Positions 19,079 to 27,544 of a stretch of 64,000 bases of DNA are shown one piece after another; the stretch's first letter is position 1, and each line of letters starts with the position of its first letter. The position numbers were made by a program, and so were the translations under genes. The notes below the pieces were generated by a model. It worked only from the letters and a program-made list of their open reading frames with translations. It had not been told where the DNA came from and did no database searches. This DNA is from Pseudocolwellia agarivorans (lineage in GTDB: Bacteria > Pseudomonadota > Gammaproteobacteria > Enterobacterales > Alteromonadaceae). The stretch covers positions 62,001 through 126,000 of the forward strand of contig NZ_MUZU01000010.1 of assembly GCF_002000085.1 (NCBI RefSeq), given 5' to 3'.

Positions 19079-19102
19079 AATATGAAGTTTAGTATTCATA
19101 TT
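19079..19102. promoter_or_regulatory. Inverted repeat upstream of the L-galactose operon
   Basis: AATATGAA and TTCATATT, perfect 8-bp arms separated by 8 bp, centred about 95 bp upstream of the first operon gene. It is a candidate operator or activator site. The rest of the 353-bp gap (18834-19186) shows only AT-rich sequence. Confidence 0.4.
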
Positions 19103-19186
19103 CAAAAAATAAGTATATTTTTATAAATATGGTGGTAGAATAAAATCAAATATAAAACCACTTGTTTATTTGGAGTTTGTTCGATT

Positions 19187-20200
19187 ATGAGAACAATAAT
19201 ATGTGTAGAGCCTGGCGTTTTAGAGTCAAAAATTTTGGACAAGCCTGTGCCTAAGAAAGGTGAAGTGCTTGTTAAAGTTAAATCTATTGGCATTTGTGGC
19301 ACAGATATACATGCATACGGTGGTAATCAACCTTTTTTCAGTTATCCTCGGGTATTAGGGCATGAATTATCAGGTGTTGTAGATGAGGTAGGTAATGGTG
19401 TTGATATACCTTTAGGTTCATCTGTTTATATCATTCCTTACTTACATTGCGGTGAGTGTATTGCTTGTCGTAATAATAAACCAAATTGTTGTACAAACAT
19501 CGAAGTAGTTGGTGTTCACCGCGACGGTGGTATGTGCGAGTATATTGCTGTGCCTGAATCTGCAGTTGTTGTTACTGAAGGCGTAAGCTTTAATGATATG
19601 GCATTAATAGAGTGCTTAGCTATAGGGGCTCATGCTGTTAAAAGAGCACAAATAAATGAGAAAGATACTGTTTTAGTTTTAGGTGCTGGGCCTATAGGTA
19701 TTGGTGCTTTACAATTTTCTAAAATAGCGGGTGCAAAGGTATTTGCTTCCGATGTTATGCAAGATAAACTCGATTTTTGTGTAAAAGAGTACGGAATAGA
19801 CGGTACTGTAAATGCATTGGGTGATGTAACCCAACAGCTTAGCGATTTAACTGATGGTCAGTTTCCTACTGTTATTATAGATTGTACAGGAAATGCTAAA
19901 GCGATGGAGTCTACATTTACTAATTTAGCTCATGGTGGTCGAATTGTTTTTGTAAGTGTTATTAAGTCACCTATAACCTTTGAAGATCCTGAGTTTCATA
20001 AACGTGAAACCACCTTGTTGGGAAGCAGAAATGCAACTTTAGATGATTTTGAACATGTTGTTGCTTGTTTAAAAAATGGTTCTGCAAAAAGTGGGTCGTT
20101 TGTTACACACACCGCTAAGTTTAGTGATTTCTTAACAACATTTGATGACTGGGTGAAACCTGACAGTGGTGTAATTAAAGCCGTTGTTGAAATGGATTAA
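19187..20200 (+). CDS. Zinc-dependent dehydrogenase, L-galactonate 5-dehydrogenase-like
   Basis: 337-residue medium-chain zinc alcohol dehydrogenase. Catalytic zinc region: SIGICGTDIHAYGGNQPFF...GHELSG; structural zinc cysteines: CGECIACRNNKPNCC; nucleotide-binding VLGAGPIGIGALQF. It belongs to the sorbitol/threonine-dehydrogenase-like branch that includes E. coli L-galactonate oxidoreductase (LgoD/YjjN). The next two genes encode a lactonase and an L-galactose dehydrogenase homologue in the same direction, so the expected reaction is L-galactonate to D-tagaturonate with NAD. Functional assignment depends on this context; an L-fuconate-type substrate is the alternative. Confidence 0.85.
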   Translation: MRTIICVEPGVLESKILDKPVPKKGEVLVKVKSIGICGTDIHAYGGNQPFFSYPRVLGHELSGVVDEVGNGVDIPLGSSVYIIPYLHCGECIACRNNKPNCCTNIEVVGVHRDGGMCEYIAVPESAVVVTEGVSFNDMALIECLAIGAHAVKRAQINEKDTVLVLGAGPIGIGALQFSKIAGAKVFASDVMQDKLDFCVKEYGIDGTVNALGDVTQQLSDLTDGQFPTVIIDCTGNAKAMESTFTNLAHGGRIVFVSVIKSPITFEDPEFHKRETTLLGSRNATLDDFEHVVACLKNGSAKSGSFVTHTAKFSDFLTTFDDWVKPDSGVIKAVVEMD

Positions 20201-20210
20201 TAGATTAACT

Positions 20211-21041
20211 ATGAAAATAGACGCACATCAACATTTTTGGCAATACAGCCCTGAAGAGTATGATTGGATCGGTGATTCTGAAAAAGTATTAAAACATGAT
20301 TTTTTACCTTCAGATTTATCTCCTATTTTAAACGAAAATAATATTGATGGTTGTGTTGCTGTACAAGCAAGACAAACAAACCAAGAAACACAGTGGTTAA
20401 TTGAGCTATCGAAGAAAAGCAATATAATAAAAGCTGTTGTGGGTTGGATTGATTTACGCAGTAATAATTTAACTGAGCAATTGAAGCAATATAAAGATAC
20501 AGCGATTCTTAAAGGTTTTAGGCATGTACTTCAAGGTGAGCACAGTGATTTTATGCTTGCCCCTGAGTTTATTAATGGTTTAAAAACTCTTGAGGAAGAA
20601 GGGTACACCTATGATCTTTTAGTATTTGCTCATCAATTACCTCAAACCATTGAATTAGTAAGTAAATTTAAAAAACTAAACTTTGTTGTAGATCATATTG
20701 CTAAGCCTGCTATTTTAGCTAATGAAGGCTTTTCTCAGTGGAAAGAAGCTATGTTTAGTTTAGCCAAATCCCCGAATGTTTATTGTAAAGTGTCAGGCAT
20801 GGTAACTGAAGCTGATATACATAACTGGAAGGCTGAAGACTTTACTCAATATCTTGAGGTTGTTTTTAATGCTTTTGGTGTAAAGCGTATCATGTTTGGA
20901 TCTGATTGGCCTGTATGTTTACTTGCCGGTGAATATGCACAAATTAAAAAAATTATTGAAGACTTTGTTCTGGTTAATTACCCAGATAATTTTGAAGACG
21001 TTTTTGGTAAAAACGCGTTAGCCTTTTATCAAATAACGTAG
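20211..21041 (+). CDS. Amidohydrolase-family sugar lactonase (L-galactono-/L-fucono-lactonase-like)
   Basis: 276 residues from ATG 20211; the longer reading from 20184 overlaps the previous gene and adds nine unsupported residues before the conserved MKIDAHQHFW. It is a COG3618-type metal-dependent hydrolase that opens sugar lactones: N-terminal DAHQHFWQYSPEEYDWI, then WIDLRS, GFRHVLQGE, VDHIAKP, YCKVSGMVTEAD and the C-terminal FGSDWPVC, all characteristic of L-fuconolactonase and its relatives. It lies 10 bp after the dehydrogenase and 9 bp before the aldo/keto reductase, so it is the middle gene of a tight operon, expected to hydrolyse L-galactonolactone to L-galactonate. Confidence 0.88.
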   Translation: MKIDAHQHFWQYSPEEYDWIGDSEKVLKHDFLPSDLSPILNENNIDGCVAVQARQTNQETQWLIELSKKSNIIKAVVGWIDLRSNNLTEQLKQYKDTAILKGFRHVLQGEHSDFMLAPEFINGLKTLEEEGYTYDLLVFAHQLPQTIELVSKFKKLNFVVDHIAKPAILANEGFSQWKEAMFSLAKSPNVYCKVSGMVTEADIHNWKAEDFTQYLEVVFNAFGVKRIMFGSDWPVCLLAGEYAQIKKIIEDFVLVNYPDNFEDVFGKNALAFYQIT

Positions 21042-21050
21042 GAAATCATT

Positions 21051-21986
21051 ATGGAATATAGAAAATTAGGTAAAACTGATCTTAACGTTTCACGTTTAAG
21101 TTATGGCGCATCACCTTTAGGTAGTGTTTTTAGAGACATTAGTGAAGATGATGGTATCAGAACGGTACATACGGCTATTGATATGGGCGTTAATTTGATT
21201 GACGTTTCACCTTATTATGGCTTAACTAAAGCTGAAACTGTTTTAGGTAAGGCACTAAAAGGTATACCACGTGATAAATATATTTTGTCTACCAAAGCTG
21301 GGCGTTATGGTGCTGAGTATGCTGACTTTGATTTTTCAGAAAAAAAAATAAGAAGTAGTTTAGATGAAAGTTTAAATCGTTTAGGTGTTGATGGTGTCGA
21401 CATTTTATTTTTACATGACATAGAGTTTGGTAATTTAGAACAAATATTTAATGAAGCATTACCTTGTTTACAAGCCTTAAAACAAGAAGGTAAAGTACGT
21501 TACATTGGGGTAACCGGATACCCGTTAAAGATGTTTTCTGAAACCATTAAACAGGCTGATATTGACTGTATTCTTACTTATTGCCGTTATGCTTTGTATG
21601 ATAATTCTTTAGCTAATATCATTCCTTCTTTTGAAGAAAAAGGCGTAGGTATTATTAATGCTTCGCCTACAGGTATGGGGCTATTAACGAATCGTGGTGC
21701 GCCAGAGTGGCATCCGGGTAATCAACAATTACTTGATGCTTGTCAAAAGGCAGTCAAACTTTGTCAAAGCCAAGGCGTAGATATTACTGAAGTTGCTTTG
21801 CAATATGCTATAGATCATCCTGCAATCTCTTCAACGTTAGTTGGAACAGCCAATCCTGTTAATATTGTTAAAAATATTGAATGGGCAGAAAAACCAGTAA
21901 ACCAAGCTTTAGTTAAAGAAATTAGAAAGTTATTTGATAATGTGCCAGTAGTTTGGCCATCAGGTTACCCTGAAAATCAAGACTAA
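21051..21986 (+). CDS. Aldo/keto reductase, L-galactose 1-dehydrogenase-like
   Basis: 311-residue TIM-barrel oxidoreductase. It shows a detailed match to plant-type L-galactose dehydrogenase and related bacterial L-fucose/L-galactose dehydrogenases: YGASPLGSVF, IDVSPYYGLTKAETVLGKALKGIPRDKYILSTKAGRYG, VDILFLHDIEFGNLEQI, NASPTGMGLLTNRGAPEWHPG and the final VVWPSGYP. The AKR tetrad (Asp in IDVSPYY, Tyr, Lys in STKAG, His in FLHD) is complete. It is the last gene of the operon and catalyses the first step, L-galactose to L-galactonolactone. A strong hairpin terminator follows. Confidence 0.9.
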   Translation: MEYRKLGKTDLNVSRLSYGASPLGSVFRDISEDDGIRTVHTAIDMGVNLIDVSPYYGLTKAETVLGKALKGIPRDKYILSTKAGRYGAEYADFDFSEKKIRSSLDESLNRLGVDGVDILFLHDIEFGNLEQIFNEALPCLQALKQEGKVRYIGVTGYPLKMFSETIKQADIDCILTYCRYALYDNSLANIIPSFEEKGVGIINASPTGMGLLTNRGAPEWHPGNQQLLDACQKAVKLCQSQGVDITEVALQYAIDHPAISSTLVGTANPVNIVKNIEWAEKPVNQALVKEIRKLFDNVPVVWPSGYPENQD

Positions 21987-22000
21987 TCATATTTATGTTT

Positions 22001-22036
22001 ATACTCAAAGTTTCGATTTTATAAAACTTTGAGTAT
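22001..22036 (+). terminator. Terminator of the L-galactose operon
   Basis: ATACTCAAAGTTT and AAACTTTGAGTAT, a 13-bp perfect stem followed by ATTTTACT, 15 bp after the aldo/keto reductase stop. Confidence 0.8.
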
Positions 22037-22316
22037 ATTTTACTCTTAATCTCTATTCTTATTCCTTAGATATACATGCCTGCTAAAACCTGACTCTTTT
22101 TTAATTAACCTCAACTCGGGTTAATGAATGTTAGCCAATTAATTTAAAAGCTCGACTTAACAAATGCTTTTCTAGCAGCTATTTTCCCTAATTTCTGCGT
22201 TAAATTTACTTGCAATAGAACCAGTTATTGACGCGAAACTTGCCTTGAATTAAGAAAAACTATAAAGCTAGAGGCTAAATAAAATTATTTTATATTTCAA
22301 TCCGCTAAGTATCTCT

Positions 22317-22438
22317 TAAACCCAGTTTAGATCATCTATTAACATTAGAAAAATAAAGAAAAGCATGAGAAAGAGAAGGGTAATAAAAAACGCTTAATGC
22401 AAAACATTAAGCGTTTTTAGTGAAATAAACTGGGTTTA
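22317..22438. repeat. Inverted repeat enclosing the cco terminator
   Basis: TAAACCCAGTTTA at 22317-22329 and its exact complement TAAACTGGGTTTA at 22426-22438, 96 bp apart, with the terminator at 22385-22418 between them. The rest of the 22037-22461 gap holds only a weak ATTAACC/GGTTAAT stem near 22104 and no gene. Confidence 0.55.
22385..22418. terminator. Terminator of the ccoNOQP operon
   Basis: AAAAACGCTTAATG-caaaa-CATTAAGCGTTTTT-type hairpin, a 14-bp stem with A/T tracts on both sides, 44 bp beyond the ccoP stop. Confidence 0.88.
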
Positions 22439-22461
22439 TTTCAAATGATAAATATTGTTAA

Positions 22462-23436
22462 CTAATCTTGAGACAAGCTATAAACATAAGCGCTAATTAC
22501 GTGAACTTTTTCTTCACCTAAAATATTAGCCCAAGCTGGCATAACACCTGCGCGACCATTTTTAATAGATTGTTCTATAACACGCTTTGAACCGCCGTAT
22601 AACCATATGTTGTCAGTTAAGTTAGGTGCGCCAAGAGGAATCCCCATAGCTAAACTACCTTTACCTTCAGGGCCATGACAAGCCGCACACATTTGAAACT
22701 TAGGTTTACCTGCTGACGCAAGAGTAGGGTCAACTTCTCTACCACTTAAACTCATCACATAAGCAGCAACTTCTTTAACGCCTTTATCGCCGCCAAGAGC
22801 TGTTTCCCACGCCATCATACCGTTAGCTTTTCTACCGTGTAAAATAGTGGTTTTAATAGCTTCTGGTGAGCCACCGTATAACCAGTCTTTATCGGCTAGA
22901 TTAGGGAAGCCTGTTGTACCACGAGCATCAGAACCATGACATTGTGAACAGTTTTGTAAAAATAAACGTTGTCCAACTTTTAATGCTTCTTTATCTGCGG
23001 CTAGCTCTTCAATGCTACGCGCAGCATAAGCTTCAAATATAGGACCGTATTTTTCATCTGCAGCGTGTACTTCACGATCGTATTGTACTAAGACGTTTGA
23101 GCCTTCTTTTAAATATTCAGCTGTTTTCGCCTTAGATTCTTCAAGGTTTAATATACCTTGGTTAGAGCTTTTCCAACCTAATAAACCTTCCCAATTTCCT
23201 AATCCAGGATAAAGAAGTAAGTAGCCAAAGCCCCAAATAATTGTTGCTAAGAAAAACGTACTCCACCATTTAGGAAGAGGGTTGTTTAATTCTTCGATGC
23301 CATCAAAAGTGTGCCCCATTGACTCACCTTCAGGAACACCAGCGAAGTTCTTTAAACACATACGTAGTAGAAAGTAACATCCTACTAACGTGCCTAGGGA
23401 AAGAACAGTAACCCACATACTCCAAAAGCTAGACAT
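22462..23436 (-). CDS. ccoP: cbb3-type cytochrome c oxidase subunit CcoP
   Basis: 324-residue diheme cytochrome c subunit that passes electrons toward the CcoN catalytic centre of the high-affinity cbb3 oxidase in the inner membrane. Two heme c sites are visible (CSQCH and CAACH). A short N-terminal membrane segment and FDGIEELNNPLPKWW, the conserved CcoP element, precede the second membrane helix (WWSTFFLATIIWGFGYLLLYPGLG). It is the last gene of ccoN-O-Q-P and its start overlaps the last base of the ccoQ stop. The length is usual for the family. Confidence 0.96.
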   Translation of the reverse strand: MSSFWSMWVTVLSLGTLVGCYFLLRMCLKNFAGVPEGESMGHTFDGIEELNNPLPKWWSTFFLATIIWGFGYLLLYPGLGNWEGLLGWKSSNQGILNLEESKAKTAEYLKEGSNVLVQYDREVHAADEKYGPIFEAYAARSIEELAADKEALKVGQRLFLQNCSQCHGSDARGTTGFPNLADKDWLYGGSPEAIKTTILHGRKANGMMAWETALGGDKGVKEVAAYVMSLSGREVDPTLASAGKPKFQMCAACHGPEGKGSLAMGIPLGAPNLTDNIWLYGGSKRVIEQSIKNGRAGVMPAWANILGEEKVHVISAYVYSLSQD

Positions 23437-23633
23437 TAGTTTTTGTCTCCTGCTTGTTTACTTTCAACATTTTGGTTCGATACATTTGTTTTTACATCAT
23501 CTTCTTCAAAAATAGAATTTGCAGCATCATCAAATGCTGATTTCCTTTTTTTGCTGTAAGACCAAACCACTATGATGATAAATAGTGCCAAAATTAGTAG
23601 GGCAAAAGCCCCTCGAAGCGTTCCGTAATCCAT
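23436..23633 (-). CDS. ccoQ: cbb3-type cytochrome c oxidase subunit CcoQ
   Basis: 65-residue single-membrane-span protein (MDYGTLRGAFALLILALFIIIVVWSYSKKRKSAFDDAANSIF), the small CcoQ/FixQ subunit that stabilises the CcoP interaction with the CcoNO core. It lies between ccoO (4-bp gap) and ccoP. The C-terminal tail beyond the FDDAA motif is acidic and low in conservation. Confidence 0.93.
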   Translation of the reverse strand: MDYGTLRGAFALLILALFIIIVVWSYSKKRKSAFDDAANSIFEEDDVKTNVSNQNVESKQAGDKN

Positions 23634-23637
23634 ACTA

Positions 23638-24282
23638 TTATCTCAACGCATGGCCAAGAGATTGAAGATACGCAACAAGTGCATCTATCTCTTTTTTGCC
23701 TTTAACAGCTGCTTTCGCATTGGCTATTTCTTCAGGAGTATAAAGAGGAATAGCATTACCATTTTCATCTTTATGGCTACGGTTTCTTGTTAAAAAGTTA
23801 AATGTTTCTAATTTTTTAGCGGTTAAATTACCATCTAAGTAATTTTCATCTAACCATTTAAAGCTTGGCATGTTTGATTCTGGAACAACTGAACGAGGAT
23901 CAATTAAATGCGCTTTGTGCCAGTCATCACTATAACGTTGACCAACACGAGCTAGATCTGGTCCTGTTCTTTTTGAACCCCATAAAAATGGATGTTCCCA
24001 TACAGATTCACCTGCAACAGAATAATGTCCGTAACGTTCTGTTTCTGCACGAAGAGGGCGGATCATTTGGCTATGACATACGTTACAACCTTCACGGATG
24101 TAAATGTCTCTACCTTCCATTTCAAGCGCAGTATAAGCTCTTAAGTTATCAACAGGTGTTGTTGTCGCTTTTTGGAAAAATAACGGTGTGATTTCAACTA
24201 GACCACCGATACTAATTGCCATAATAGTGAAGATAAAGAAGCGACCAACGTTTTTTTCTAAACTTTCATGTTTGTTTTTCAT
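23638..24282 (-). CDS. ccoO: cbb3-type cytochrome c oxidase subunit CcoO
   Basis: 214-residue monoheme cytochrome c subunit with one N-terminal membrane anchor ([22 protein letters not shown]). Its heme c motif is [20 protein letters not shown], and the family signature [30 protein letters not shown] follows. It accepts electrons from CcoP and delivers them to the binuclear centre of CcoN. It starts 10 bp after the ccoN stop, within one operon. Confidence 0.96.
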   Translation of the reverse strand: MKNKHESLEKNVGRFFIFTIMAISIGGLVEITPLFFQKATTTPVDNLRAYTALEMEGRDIYIREGCNVCHSQMIRPLRAETERYGHYSVAGESVWEHPFLWGSKRTGPDLARVGQRYSDDWHKAHLIDPRSVVPESNMPSFKWLDENYLDGNLTAKKLETFNFLTRNRSHKDENGNAIPLYTPEEIANAKAAVKGKKEIDALVAYLQSLGHALR

Positions 24283-24292
24283 TACTGCCTCC

Positions 24293-25717
24293 TTATGCCA
24301 TTTCTATTTTTTTAAGACTGTTATCTGGTGCGTAGATTGTTTTAATCATGTTGAAAATCATTAAACCAAAACCTGCTACAACTAAAACACCGCCAACAAA
24401 ACGAATAAAGTAGAATGGGTATGAAGCTGTTAAGCTTTCAACAAAGCTATATGTCAATGTACCGTCAGCATTTACAGCACGCCACATCAAGCCTTGCATT
24501 ACACCAGAAATCCACATAGCTACAATATAAAGAACAATACCTGTAGTGTGCATCCAGAAATGAATGTTGATTAAACGAATACTGTACATACGGCCTTGGT
24601 TAAATAGAACGGGGATTAAATGGTACATAGCACCAATAGAAACCATAGCAACCCAGCCTAGAGCACCAGAGTGTACATGGCCGATAGTCCAATCGGTGTA
24701 ATGAGAAAGTGCGTTAACTGATTTAATTGCCATCATAGGACCTTCAAACGTAGACATACCGTAGAAAGATAATGAAACAATTAAGAAACGAAGAATAGGA
24801 TCGTGACGAAGTTTATGCCACGCGCCTGATAACGTCATAATACCGTTAATCATTCCACCCCATGAAGGTAAGAATAAAACGATAGACATAACCATACCTA
24901 CTGATTGAGCCCAGTCTGGTAAAGCTGTGTAATGAAGGTGATGTGGACCAGCCCAAATATACAAAGATACTAAAGCCCAGAAATGAACAATAGATAAACG
25001 GTAAGAATAAACAGGGCGCTCAGCTTGTTTAGGAACAAAGTAGTACATCATACCTAGGAAACCAGCCGTTAATAAGAATCCAACGGCATTATGTCCGTAC
25101 CACCACTGCATCATTGCATCAATAGCACCTGAGTATATTGAATAAGATTTCATCATGGATACAGGAATAACCATGCTGTTACCGATATGTAAAACAGCAA
25201 CCGTTAATATGAAACCACCAAAGAACCAGTTTGCTACATAAATATGAGACGTTGTTCGTTTGACTACCGTACCAAAAAATACAGTAGCATATGAAACCCA
25301 AACAACAGCAATTAAAATATCAATTGGCCATTCTAATTCTGCATATTCTTTACTACTGGTGTAACCCATAGGTAAAGTAATAATGGCTAATATAATAACT
25401 GCTTGCCAGCCCCAAAAAGTAAAAGGGACAAGTTTTCCACCAAACAAGGCTACTTTACAGGTTCTTTGCACAACGTAATACGAAGTGGCAAATAAGGCGC
25501 TAGTACCAAATGCAAAAATAACAGCATTGGTATGAAGAGGGCGTAAACGGGAGTAAGTTAACCAAGGTGTTTCAAAGTTTAATGCTGGCCAAATTAATTG
25601 CGCAGCAATAAGAACACCTATTAATGTACCTACGAATCCCCAGATGACAGTCATAACAGTAAATTGACGTACAACATTCATGTTGTAATCAACTGTCGAC
25701 GTATTACTTTGACTCAT
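24293..25717 (-). CDS. ccoN: cbb3-type cytochrome c oxidase catalytic subunit CcoN
   Basis: Catalytic heme-copper subunit that reduces oxygen at low oxygen tension. About twelve membrane helices are present, with heme/copper histidines in [47 protein letters not shown] and [12 protein letters not shown] start it at 25717 (MSQSNTS...) because GGAA lies 8 bp upstream, while the ATG five codons earlier (25732) has no ribosome site. The assembly genes ccoG, ccoH, ccoI and ccoS are not in the window. I looked for an FNR-type TTGAT-N4-ATCAA box in 25718-25990 and saw no convincing one. Confidence 0.96.
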   Translation of the reverse strand: MSQSNTSTVDYNMNVVRQFTVMTVIWGFVGTLIGVLIAAQLIWPALNFETPWLTYSRLRPLHTNAVIFAFGTSALFATSYYVVQRTCKVALFGGKLVPFTFWGWQAVIILAIITLPMGYTSSKEYAELEWPIDILIAVVWVSYATVFFGTVVKRTTSHIYVANWFFGGFILTVAVLHIGNSMVIPVSMMKSYSIYSGAIDAMMQWWYGHNAVGFLLTAGFLGMMYYFVPKQAERPVYSYRLSIVHFWALVSLYIWAGPHHLHYTALPDWAQSVGMVMSIVLFLPSWGGMINGIMTLSGAWHKLRHDPILRFLIVSLSFYGMSTFEGPMMAIKSVNALSHYTDWTIGHVHSGALGWVAMVSIGAMYHLIPVLFNQGRMYSIRLINIHFWMHTTGIVLYIVAMWISGVMQGLMWRAVNADGTLTYSFVESLTASYPFYFIRFVGGVLVVAGFGLMIFNMIKTIYAPDNSLKKIEMA

Positions 25718-25990
25718 GTTTTGGTTCCACATTTAAATTATTAATTATTTTGACGTTTCTTATCATGTATAAATTAAATATTACGTATTCCTAACTAGTA
25801 TTTATAGTCTAGAAATGAGAATTTACACAATCCTTAGAAAACTGGGCGAAATGATAGACATTTAATCGACTAATGTCATTACTCAAAGGTTGAAATATTG
25901 TTCTAAATCATAAAAAAAACGATTGACGATTAAAAACAAGGCTAAAATAGCGTAAATTATTAATTATAGTGATAATAAGTAGTAAAAAAA

Positions 25991-26491
25991 TTGATTAAAA
26001 TTAAAACAATTCTATTTCTATTTGCATTTTTTGTATTTTGTTTTCTAGGATGTGGACAAAATGAAAAATACAAAAATGAAACAATAGAGCCTAAGTGTAT
26101 ATCAACACAGATGCCTTGCTTGATTAATTCATCTATAGGTGATTTTTCTATTTTGTTCAATGTTGAACCTGTCGTTACTGAAAATCCTTTTGATATCGTT
26201 TTAATCTCAAAAAGTAAATTTCCTATTAAAAATATTTCTGCTCACATGGAGGGGAAAAATATGTTTATGGGAAAAATTCCATTATTTTTTGAAGTTGATC
26301 AGGTTAAAAAGGAGTCTTATGAAAAGATTAATCTAACGTATTATGTAGCAAATACTATGTTAGGGAGTTGTAGTGAAAAAAATATGCGTTGGATAATTTT
26401 ATTTGAAATAACGATAGAAAATCAGCAAGGAATTGATGTGATTGAAGATTTCTCTATCGAATTTGATAGTGTGCAAACTACAAGTCGTTAA
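25991..26491 (+). CDS. Hypothetical lipoprotein
   Basis: 166 residues starting at TTG. It has a lipoprotein-type N-terminus (IKTILFLFAFFVFCFLGC, lipobox-like FLGC about residue 21) and a mature domain with CISTQMPCLINSSIGDFSILFNVEPVVTENPFDIVL. The VEPVVTENPF stretch and predicted beta strands suggest an Ig-like or FixH-like fold, but I do not recognise a named family. It is divergent from ccoN and 63 bp before an ApbE-type gene; proteins of this kind may serve respiratory complexes, which is only inference from place. Confidence 0.65.
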   Translation: MIKIKTILFLFAFFVFCFLGCGQNEKYKNETIEPKCISTQMPCLINSSIGDFSILFNVEPVVTENPFDIVLISKSKFPIKNISAHMEGKNMFMGKIPLFFEVDQVKKESYEKINLTYYVANTMLGSCSEKNMRWIILFEITIENQQGIDVIEDFSIEFDSVQTTSR

Positions 26492-26554
26492 TTATATATT
26501 GTTAATATAATTGAATTTTATTTGTAACGCGTAACCTAGATGGGTGAATGAAAA

Positions 26555-27475
26555 GTGCAACATGCTAGAAAGTTTACTATTGAAAAAGATAAGAATGAAT
26601 ATCGGCTTTTATTTTCAGCAATGGCAAGCCCTTGTGAAGTATTAATTGAAATTCCTAGTGACTCACATACAACAGAAATACTAGAAAATTTGGTCAATAA
26701 TTTAGCCTGTATTATTACAGATGAAGTTTGGCGTATTGAAGATAAATATAGCCGGTACGATCCTCACAGTGTTTGTAGTTTAATTAATAGTAGCCAAGGT
26801 CAAACAGTTTCTATTGATAAGGAAACATATCTATTACTGAATTTCGCCAATGTATGCTATGAGCTTAGTGATGGTTTATTTGATATTACATCAGGAATTT
26901 TACGTAAAGTATGGGTATTTAACGGTAGTGATAATATTCCTGATAAAGCACAGGTTGAGGCTGTTTTACCTTTAATTGGTTGGAATAAAGTCAAGTTTGC
27001 CCAACAAGCCATTACGTTGCCAAGCGGTATGGAAATTGATTTTGGTGGTATAGGTAAAGAGTACGCAGTAGATCGTTGTATTCTTTTAGCTAAAGAAATA
27101 ACAGAATATCCTATTTTAATTAATTTGGGGGGAGACTTAGCTGCTACAAAACCGAGAGAGAATAATAAGCCTTGGGTTATTGGTGTCGAACATCCCGGTT
27201 TTGAGAATAAAACTAATATGGTGGTTTCGCTATATCAAGGCGCATTAGCAACCAGTGGTAATGCTAAGCGTTTTTTATTAAAAGATGGTGTGCGTTATAG
27301 CCATATTCTTAATGCTAAAACGGGTTGGTCAATTATTAATGCGCCTAGATCAATCACAGTTTCTTCCGAGCAATGTGTACAGGCAGGTATTTTAGCAACA
27401 TTATCTTTATTACAAGGCGAAAATGCAGAAGCTTATTTAGATGATCAGGAAGTAAAATATTGGGCTGTAAGGTAA
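26555..27475 (+). CDS. ApbE-family FAD:protein FMN transferase
   Basis: 306 residues from GTG 26555. ApbE enzymes attach FMN covalently to Thr in flavoproteins such as NqrB, NqrC and RnfG using FAD and Mg2+. Family motifs: AMASPCEVLIE, SLINSSQGQTVSIDKE, SDGLFDITSG, MEIDFGGIGKEYAVDR, LINLGGDLAAT, GALATSGNAKRF and SHILNAKTGW. Unlike many ApbE proteins it shows no signal peptide or lipobox at this start, so it may be cytoplasmic, unless the true start lies elsewhere. It shares orientation with the preceding lipoprotein gene, possibly one transcript. The target flavoprotein is unknown. Confidence 0.87.
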   Translation: MQHARKFTIEKDKNEYRLLFSAMASPCEVLIEIPSDSHTTEILENLVNNLACIITDEVWRIEDKYSRYDPHSVCSLINSSQGQTVSIDKETYLLLNFANVCYELSDGLFDITSGILRKVWVFNGSDNIPDKAQVEAVLPLIGWNKVKFAQQAITLPSGMEIDFGGIGKEYAVDRCILLAKEITEYPILINLGGDLAATKPRENNKPWVIGVEHPGFENKTNMVVSLYQGALATSGNAKRFLLKDGVRYSHILNAKTGWSIINAPRSITVSSEQCVQAGILATLSLLQGENAEAYLDDQEVKYWAVR

Positions 27476-27486
27476 AAATTTAATAT

Positions 27487-27522
27487 AAAAAAACGCCATT
27501 TAAAAATTAAATGGCGTTTTTT
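27487..27522. terminator. Bidirectional terminator between ApbE and DUF3083 genes
   Basis: AAAACGCCATTTA and TAAATGGCGTTTT, a 13-bp stem with a 5-nt loop and A/T tracts on both sides, between convergent stops at 27475 and 27545. Confidence 0.88.
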
Positions 27523-27544
27523 ATTTTTTATTTAAAATAAAAAG

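Noticed and set aside
23865-24191. 108-residue plus-strand frame inside ccoO
   Set aside because: Complement of conserved CcoO coding sequence; no independent support.
25718-25990. FNR box in front of ccoN
   Set aside because: Expected by analogy with other cbb3 operons, but no TTGAT-N4-ATCAA-like sequence with acceptable match was found.
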